From assembly GCA_002337215.1 (NCBI GenBank), contig DDFO01000014.1, positions 1 through 9,851 of the forward strand: a DNA stretch of 9,851 bases, written 5' to 3'. This document shows, piece by piece, positions 6,003 through 9,851 of the stretch. The notes below the pieces were generated by a model that saw only the letters and a program-made list of their open reading frames with translations, made no database searches and was not told where the DNA came from. Numbering within the stretch: the first letter of the stretch is position 1; the number at the start of each line of letters is the position of its first letter. The position numbers and the translations under genes were made by a program. This DNA is from Phycisphaerales bacterium UBA1926. Its GTDB lineage: Bacteria > Planctomycetota > Phycisphaerae > Phycisphaerales > UBA1924.

Positions 6003-7127
6003 TTACAAAGATCCACCGAATCGAGGGAGTATCTCTCGCACTTTGTCGATCGCGGCGTTGAGATATACCGGATCGTTCTCGTGCCGCAAGAACGCGGGCG
6101 ACGTCACCCCCATCAGAAGGCGGCGCACATCGGCGAGTTGTTCGTCGGTTTCATCGGCGTGCAGGCCCAGCAGCAGCCGATGCTCGGCAAGACTCCGCAC
6201 AGGCTCGATCCCGCCCAGTGCCGATTCGTGACCCCAATACATCCGCTCGAGATACAGCGCGTCCTCGACCCAGTGCCCCGGATGGACGAGCGAAAAATCG
6301 ATCAGCACGCCGCACCGAGGGTCGGCGCTCGCCATGCAGTCGTCGCGGATCATCACATTGCCGGGGTGCAGGTCCCCGTGGCACCACGTGTCCATCGGGC
6401 GCGCGTGCCACCGGTCGAGCAGCGTGGGGAGCAGCCGGTCCACCGCGTCGATCGCCCCGAGCCATTCGTCGAGGCGGTTCAGCTCGTTGTCGGTCGCCCG
6501 TGTGCGCCCGCGGTCGAGGATTGCCCGCCAGTCCGGCTCGCTCGCGGGCTCGGTCCGCTCCGCCGGCTTGATCGCCCGCGTGCGCGTGTGGAAACGCGCC
6601 GCGGCGAGAAACAACTGGTTCATCCGTTCATCATCGAGGTCCTTGCCGACAGTCTGCCCGGCGATGCGCTCCTGGACGATCCAGGCGATGTCGTACCCGC
6701 CGAGTTCCATGCCGTGCGCGACGACTCGTGGGACCGGCAGATGACGGCACTCCTCGCTCTCCCACCACATGGGGTCCACTTCACCAAGACGGGTCGACCA
6801 GTAGTACTCGCTGTACCCAACCGGTACCTTGACGATCGCGTCGATCACACGCCCGTTAGGGAGCCGCCACGCGGTGTTCCCGGTCGCCGCACCACTCTTT
6901 TGCCAGGGGCTGCGGAACCACTCGATGTCGCCGAGCCGGTCGCCGCAGGCGTCGTGCAACGCGGGCCCGAGCGAGACGCCGAGCGATTCAACGTCGTCTT
7001 TGGTCGTATACACCGGGCCGCGAGATTCGGAGGAATCGGCCGGTGCATCGGGGAACCGCAACCCGCGCCGCATCGCGGCCTCGCGAGCGGCGGGTGAGCG
7101 TATCGGATCATCACGCTCGGCCTGCAC
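6003..7127 (-). CDS. Aminoglycoside phosphotransferase (APH)-family kinase-like protein
   Basis: A 374-residue cytoplasmic protein with the APH/choline-kinase fold. The catalytic loop H-G-D-L-H-P-G-N-V-M is at 250-259, with the base Asp252 and the Asn257 metal ligand, and the metal-binding I-D-F is at 276-278 with W-V-E-D-A-L-Y-L after it. Lys100 in A-I-V-K-V-P is a candidate ATP-anchoring lysine. The family phosphorylates hydroxyls on small molecules such as aminoglycosides, choline or sugars, or on proteins; the substrate cannot be read from sequence. A resistance role is not supported. I chose GTG at 7127 because AAGGAGG lies 10 bases upstream. ATG at 7073 is an alternative that leaves the domain whole. 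A longer GTG start at 7220 would overlap rsmA with an Arg/Cys-rich extension and is unlikely. The gene follows rsmA after 77 bases. Confidence 0.82.
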   Translation of the reverse strand: MQAERDDPIRSPAAREAAMRRGLRFPDAPADSSESRGPVYTTKDDVESLGVSLGPALHDACGDRLGDIEWFRSPWQKSGAATGNTAWRLPNGRVIDAIVKVPVGYSEYYWSTRLGEVDPMWWESEECRHLPVPRVVAHGMELGGYDIAWIVQERIAGQTVGKDLDDERMNQLFLAAARFHTRTRAIKPAERTEPASEPDWRAILDRGRTRATDNELNRLDEWLGAIDAVDRLLPTLLDRWHARPMDTWCHGDLHPGNVMIRDDCMASADPRCGVLIDFSLVHPGHWVEDALYLERMYWGHESALGGIEPVRSLAEHRLLLGLHADETDEQLADVRRLLMGVTSPAFLRHENDPVYLNAAIDKVREILPRFGGSL

Positions 7128-7137
7128 TGGGCGGCAT

Positions 7138-7144
7138 CCTCCTT
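7138..7144 (-). promoter_or_regulatory. Ribosome binding site deciding the start of the APH-like gene
   Basis: On the minus strand this is AAGGAGG, a near-perfect Shine-Dalgarno sequence 10 bases before the in-frame GTG at 7127. An ATG directly abutting it is out of frame and meets a stop after eight codons. This supports GTG 7127 over ATG 7073, which has only a weak GAGG nearby. Confidence 0.6.
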
Positions 7145-7204
7145 CGCCCCAAAGCACGTCTCGACGCGCTATCCCGCGACGGACCACCTTCCGGACACGA
7201 CATC

Positions 7205-8053
7205 CTACAGCACACCGCACGCGGATGCCAGCGCAACAACCCGATCGGGCGGCAACGCCTCAATCCGGTCCGTGGGAGACACGTTCTCGGGCCATGCAAC
7301 CCCCTGATACCCCAGGTTCTTCAGCAGCCCGGCGAGCTGCTTGCGCCGCCCCGCGAACGTCTTCTGGCAGAAGTCCGCCAGTGCCCCGATGCGGGGCGTC
7401 AGGGGCTCATCGAGCCGCTCGATCTTCACCATGGCGCTCGTCACGTTGGGGCGGGGCCAGAAGCACTCGTTGGGAAGATTCGCGATCCGCGTCACCTTTG
7501 CCGCCGCTTGGGCCACGATGCTGATCGAGCCGTACAGCTTCGAACCGCAGCCCGCGAGCAGGCGATCGGCGACCTCCTTCTGGACCGTCACCGCCATCAC
7601 CCGGCACCCCGGATGGTGCGCAAGAATCGTGAGCATCAGGGGCGTCGCGGCCTGGTAGGGCAAGTTGGCGACCAACGAGAACGGCCGACCGTCGATCGCA
7701 GCGACAAGCTCGGCCGAGAGCGCACGCTTCGACGCGAGGCAATCGCCGTGCACGAGCGCGAACCGATCGATCGCCGAGAACCGTTCGTCGATCGCCCGCG
7801 CAAGTCCGTCGTCGAGTTCGCAGGCGATCACGCCGCAGCCGCGCCCGAGCAACGCGCCCGTCAGCGTCCCGGTGCCAGGGCCGACCTCAACCACAAGATC
7901 ACCCTCGCCCACACCCGCCTCGTCGATGAGCTTGGAGACCAGATTGCGGTCGATCAGGAAATTCTGACCGAGGCTTTTTTTGGGCGCACACCCGTGCGCG
8001 TCGAGCGTCGCACGGATCTGTTCGAGCGTCTGCGGCTCCAGCGCGTCCGACAT
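7205..8053 (-). CDS. rsmA: 16S rRNA (adenine1518-N6/adenine1519-N6)-dimethyltransferase RsmA/KsgA
   Basis: A 282-residue Rossmann-fold methyltransferase, close to the 273 residues of E. coli KsgA. It transfers four methyl groups from S-adenosylmethionine to two adjacent adenines near the 3' end of 16S rRNA during late small-subunit assembly. Motifs: K-K-S-L-G-Q-N-F-L at 25-33, the SAM-binding V-V-E-V-G-P-G-T-G-T-L-T at 54-65, and the catalytic N-L-P-Y at 130-133. After N-L-P-Y the usual N-I-S/A-T-P-L reads Q-A-A-T-P-L, a mild divergence. The basic C-terminal part (F-A-G-R-R-K-Q-L) fits the rRNA-binding end. I use ATG at 8053, with GGGGGTGA just upstream; an in-frame TTG precedes it. Loss of this enzyme gives kasugamycin resistance in other bacteria. 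It lies 48 bases after the HAD gene, so the two may share a transcript. Confidence 0.95.
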   Translation of the reverse strand: MSDALEPQTLEQIRATLDAHGCAPKKSLGQNFLIDRNLVSKLIDEAGVGEGDLVVEVGPGTGTLTGALLGRGCGVIACELDDGLARAIDERFSAIDRFALVHGDCLASKRALSAELVAAIDGRPFSLVANLPYQAATPLMLTILAHHPGCRVMAVTVQKEVADRLLAGCGSKLYGSISIVAQAAAKVTRIANLPNECFWPRPNVTSAMVKIERLDEPLTPRIGALADFCQKTFAGRRKQLAGLLKNLGYQGVAWPENVSPTDRIEALPPDRVVALASACGVL

Positions 8054-8101
8054 CAATCACCCCCAGCCCGGTTCAGTCTCGGCACTGTTCCGCCCACGGC
8101 C

Positions 8102-8983
8102 TCACCAGATCCCGTTGAGGATTTTCTCGATCGCCGCCCCCGCACCGCCCTCGTCGTGGTGCCCGGTCTCCCGGTTCGCGACCGCCTTCACCGCGTCCGC
8201 CGCGTTCGCCATCGCGACGCCCAGGCCGGCCGATTCGATCATCCCCAGGTCGTTGATCTCGTCCCCGATCGCGGCGATCTCACCCGGCTCGATCCCGTGC
8301 TTGCCCGCCTCGTGCAGGATCGCGGGCCATTTGCCGGCCCCCGCGTCGAACGCCTCGACGATGTGCACCGTCCGCTCGCCCGCACCGGTGATCTCGGGCC
8401 CCACCACGGCCTTGAACGCGTGCATCAGCGCGCGCACGCCCACCGCCCGCTCCACGATCTTCGCCACCCGCTGGGCCTCGTCCGCGTCGGCGACCATCCC
8501 GACCCGGATCGTGTGCTCGGCGTGCTCGTCATCGGTGATCGCGTCCGCGTACCGCACCGAGACGCGGTTGGTCTCGAACCACCACCGTGTCACCGGGTCG
8601 ATCATCGTCTCCGACGCGGGGATCAGATAGTCAAAGCCCGCCGACGACGGATCCTTGAGCACCAGCGGTGCGTGCCCCTCGGAGAGCAGCGCACCGCAGA
8701 CCAGCGCGGTCAGGTCGGACGACATCGCAACGCGCCGAACCGTTGCGTTCGAGACGGGGTCCGCGGTGATCGCGCCGCCGGCGACTGCGACGGGATCGGT
8801 CTGCCCGAGCTCGTGCATGAACGACTTTGATTCAACGAGCCCTCGCCCGGTGCAGATCATGACGCGCAGGCCCTGAGCCCTTGCCCGCATCACGGCGTCG
8901 ATGCTCGCGGGGTGCAGCCGACCACGCGCGTCGAGCAGCGTGCCGTCGAGATCGAGCGCGAGCATGCGGTACCGGGAGGGCAT
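8102..8983 (-). CDS. Cof-type HAD-superfamily (IIB) phosphatase
   Basis: A 293-residue cytoplasmic hydrolase with all four HAD motifs. Motif I is D-L-D-G-T-L-L-D at 11-18, with nucleophile Asp11 and acid/base Asp13. Motif II is I-C-T-G-R at 43-47, motif III Lys218 in A-G-K-W-P-A-I-L, and motif IV G-D-E-I-N-D at 240-245. The long segment between motifs II and III (about 70-210) is the type IIB cap, as in Cof/YbiV-like sugar-phosphate and cofactor phosphatases. The expected reaction is magnesium-dependent removal of phosphate from a small phosphorylated metabolite; the substrate is unknown. I chose ATG at 8983 because motif I then begins at residue 11, as usual for the family. The longer frame from 9085 would add a 34-residue Arg-rich segment overlapping the cyclase gene. 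The ribosome site is weak. The gene follows the GGDEF gene after 68 bases. Confidence 0.92.
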   Translation of the reverse strand: MPSRYRMLALDLDGTLLDARGRLHPASIDAVMRARAQGLRVMICTGRGLVESKSFMHELGQTDPVAVAGGAITADPVSNATVRRVAMSSDLTALVCGALLSEGHAPLVLKDPSSAGFDYLIPASETMIDPVTRWWFETNRVSVRYADAITDDEHAEHTIRVGMVADADEAQRVAKIVERAVGVRALMHAFKAVVGPEITGAGERTVHIVEAFDAGAGKWPAILHEAGKHGIEPGEIAAIGDEINDLGMIESAGLGVAMANAADAVKAVANRETGHHDEGGAGAAIEKILNGIW

Positions 8984-9051
8984 CGCCCAGCATATGCCGG
9001 GGGCGTGGATCGGAGCCGGGGGAATGGCGGGTTCGCCGCGCAGTCGGCGGA

Positions 9052-9851
9052 TCAATCGACGAAGTCGTCGCCCGCGTTCTTGCACACGCGCTCCGCACCG
9101 GGGCCCAGCGAGATCGCGTTCTTGCCCCGACGCTTCGAGTCGCAGGCGAGATCGTCAGCCTTTTTGAGCAGTGTCTCGGCGTCGTGCCCGTCCCACGGGA
9201 AGGCCGCGAGCCCGCCGGAGATCGTGAGCTGGCCCGGCGCGTCGTCGCCCAGTTTCGGGAATTTCTTCTCGCCGATCTGTCGCTGCACGCGCTTCGCGAG
9301 CACGTACACCGACTCGGGAGGCCGGCTCCCGCGAACCCTGGGCCCCTCGGGCTCATCGAAGATCACCGCAAACTCGTCGCCGCCGATCCGGCAGACGCGG
9401 TCCGAAGGCCGCACCGAACCCTTGAGCGCGCGCACGGTTTCGATCAGGATCTCGTCGCCCGCGGGGTGCCCGAAGTCGTCGTTGTACCGCTTGAACCCGT
9501 CGATATCGAAGATCAGGACTGTCACCGTCCGCCGTGCGTACCGGGCCCGCTCGAGCGCCGCCTCCAGGAACGAATCGAAGTAGCGCCGGTTCCAGGCGCC
9601 CGTGAGCGGATCGGTGAACGCGGCACGCCGCAACGACTGCTGGCGGTCGTGCAGCGCGAGCCAGGTCGCGAGCCACTCGGCGTGTGGCGCAAGGTCGCTC
9701 GTGTCGATGCCGACGGTCCGACTGGGCGCCGAGTCGGTGGTCGGGTCGTTGTCTTCTCCGCACGCATCGCCCCGCCCGATCCGGATCACGCCGAATCGCT
9801 TCCCCCCCGCCGCGACCGGGAACGAGGGGACCGGCGCCATGTCGGTGTCCG
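9052..9851 (-). CDS. GAF-GGDEF diguanylate cyclase (5' end cut by window edge)
   Basis: The C-terminal 266 or so residues of a signalling protein that makes cyclic di-GMP from two GTP. The frame is open to the window edge. The ATG at 9840 is probably internal, because the residues after it (P-V-A-A-G-G-K-R-F-G-V-I-R-I-G-R) look like the end of a GAF sensor domain. Counting from that Met, a linking helix at about 52-75 leads into D-P-L-T-G-A-W-N-R-R at 77-86, F-D-I-D-G-F-K-R-Y-N-D at 111-121 and the intact active site G-G-D-E-F at 153-157. R-P-S-D at 144-147, five residues before it, is a complete inhibitory I-site, so product feedback is expected. The end of the domain (A-D-D-L-A-C-D-S-K-R-R-G-K-N) is present, then a short tail. 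No EAL domain follows. What the GAF domain senses cannot be told from the visible part. Confidence 0.92.
   Translation of the reverse strand, partial: DTDMAPVPSFPVAAGGKRFGVIRIGRGDACGEDNDPTTDSAPSRTVGIDTSDLAPHAEWLATWLALHDRQQSLRRAAFTDPLTGAWNRRYFDSFLEAALERARYARRTVTVLIFDIDGFKRYNDDFGHPAGDEILIETVRALKGSVRPSDRVCRIGGDEFAVIFDEPEGPRVRGSRPPESVYVLAKRVQRQIGEKKFPKLGDDAPGQLTISGGLAAFPWDGHDAETLLKKADDLACDSKRRGKNAISLGPGAERVCKNAGDDFVD

Noticed and set aside
5772..7097. A 441-codon open frame on the plus strand
   Set aside because: It is antisense to the APH-like gene and the histone-like gene, both supported by motifs and ribosome sites.
6003..8053. rsmA plus an APH-family gene read as an aminoglycoside resistance cassette
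   Set aside because: RsmA is a housekeeping rRNA modifier whose loss, not presence, gives kasugamycin resistance. APH-fold proteins have many substrates, and there are no mobile-element signs nearby.
7043..8830. A 595-codon open frame on the plus strand
   Set aside because: It lies antisense to rsmA and the HAD gene, whose motifs are complete. Its product is Arg/Pro/His-rich with no domain, typical of a shadow frame in GC-rich DNA.
8984..9085. Longer start for the HAD phosphatase
   Set aside because: It would add 34 Arg-rich residues and overlap the cyclase gene by 34 bases. Family members normally begin about 10 residues before motif I, as the ATG at 8983 gives.
9838..9840. ATG as the true start of the GGDEF protein
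   Set aside because: The frame stays open to the window edge and the following residues look like the end of a GAF domain, so the gene most likely begins outside the window.

Overview
The window is GC-rich and densely coded. It most likely comes from a member of the Planctomycetota, class Phycisphaerae. The strongest clue is the left end, where two secreted proteins finish in paired repeats of the form D-x-A-E-P-F-G-V-L-D-L-A-D-I-x-x-F-V-T-x-F and a terminal Gly-Cys-Pro. This dockerin-like tail is familiar from Phycisphaerae exported proteins. A short Hc1-type histone H1-like gene and abundant GTG starts fit that lineage. The assignment rests on remembered family features, not on a search.

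Layout. (1) Positions 1-1724, plus strand: the 3' end of one dockerin-tailed secreted protein, then a complete 481-residue paralogue with a signal peptide. (2) Positions 1746-5862, minus strand: a tightly packed six-gene unit. In transcription order it holds a 59-residue histone H1-like protein, a FabZ-type hotdog dehydratase, a UvrC-related protein that appears to lack the nuclease domain, a class I mannose-6-phosphate isomerase, a lipoprotein of unknown function and a single-domain rhodanese. Every junction overlaps by 4 bases or is separated by at most 9, so the genes are probably co-transcribed and translationally coupled. (3) Positions 5863-6002: a 140-base gap with a minus-strand terminator-like hairpin and a possible weak promoter. 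(4) Positions 6003-9851, minus strand: an APH-family kinase-like protein, the 16S rRNA dimethyltransferase RsmA/KsgA, a Cof-type HAD phosphatase, and the C-terminal part of a GAF-GGDEF diguanylate cyclase that runs off the right edge.

Most genes are housekeeping or signalling. No phage, transposon, CRISPR or RNA genes were seen. The parts most worth a second look are the reduced UvrC paralogue, the histone-like gene heading its operon, the hairpin in that operon's leader, and the tandem dockerin-tailed proteins. No intergenic stretch exceeds 300 bases; the longest is the 140-base gap.
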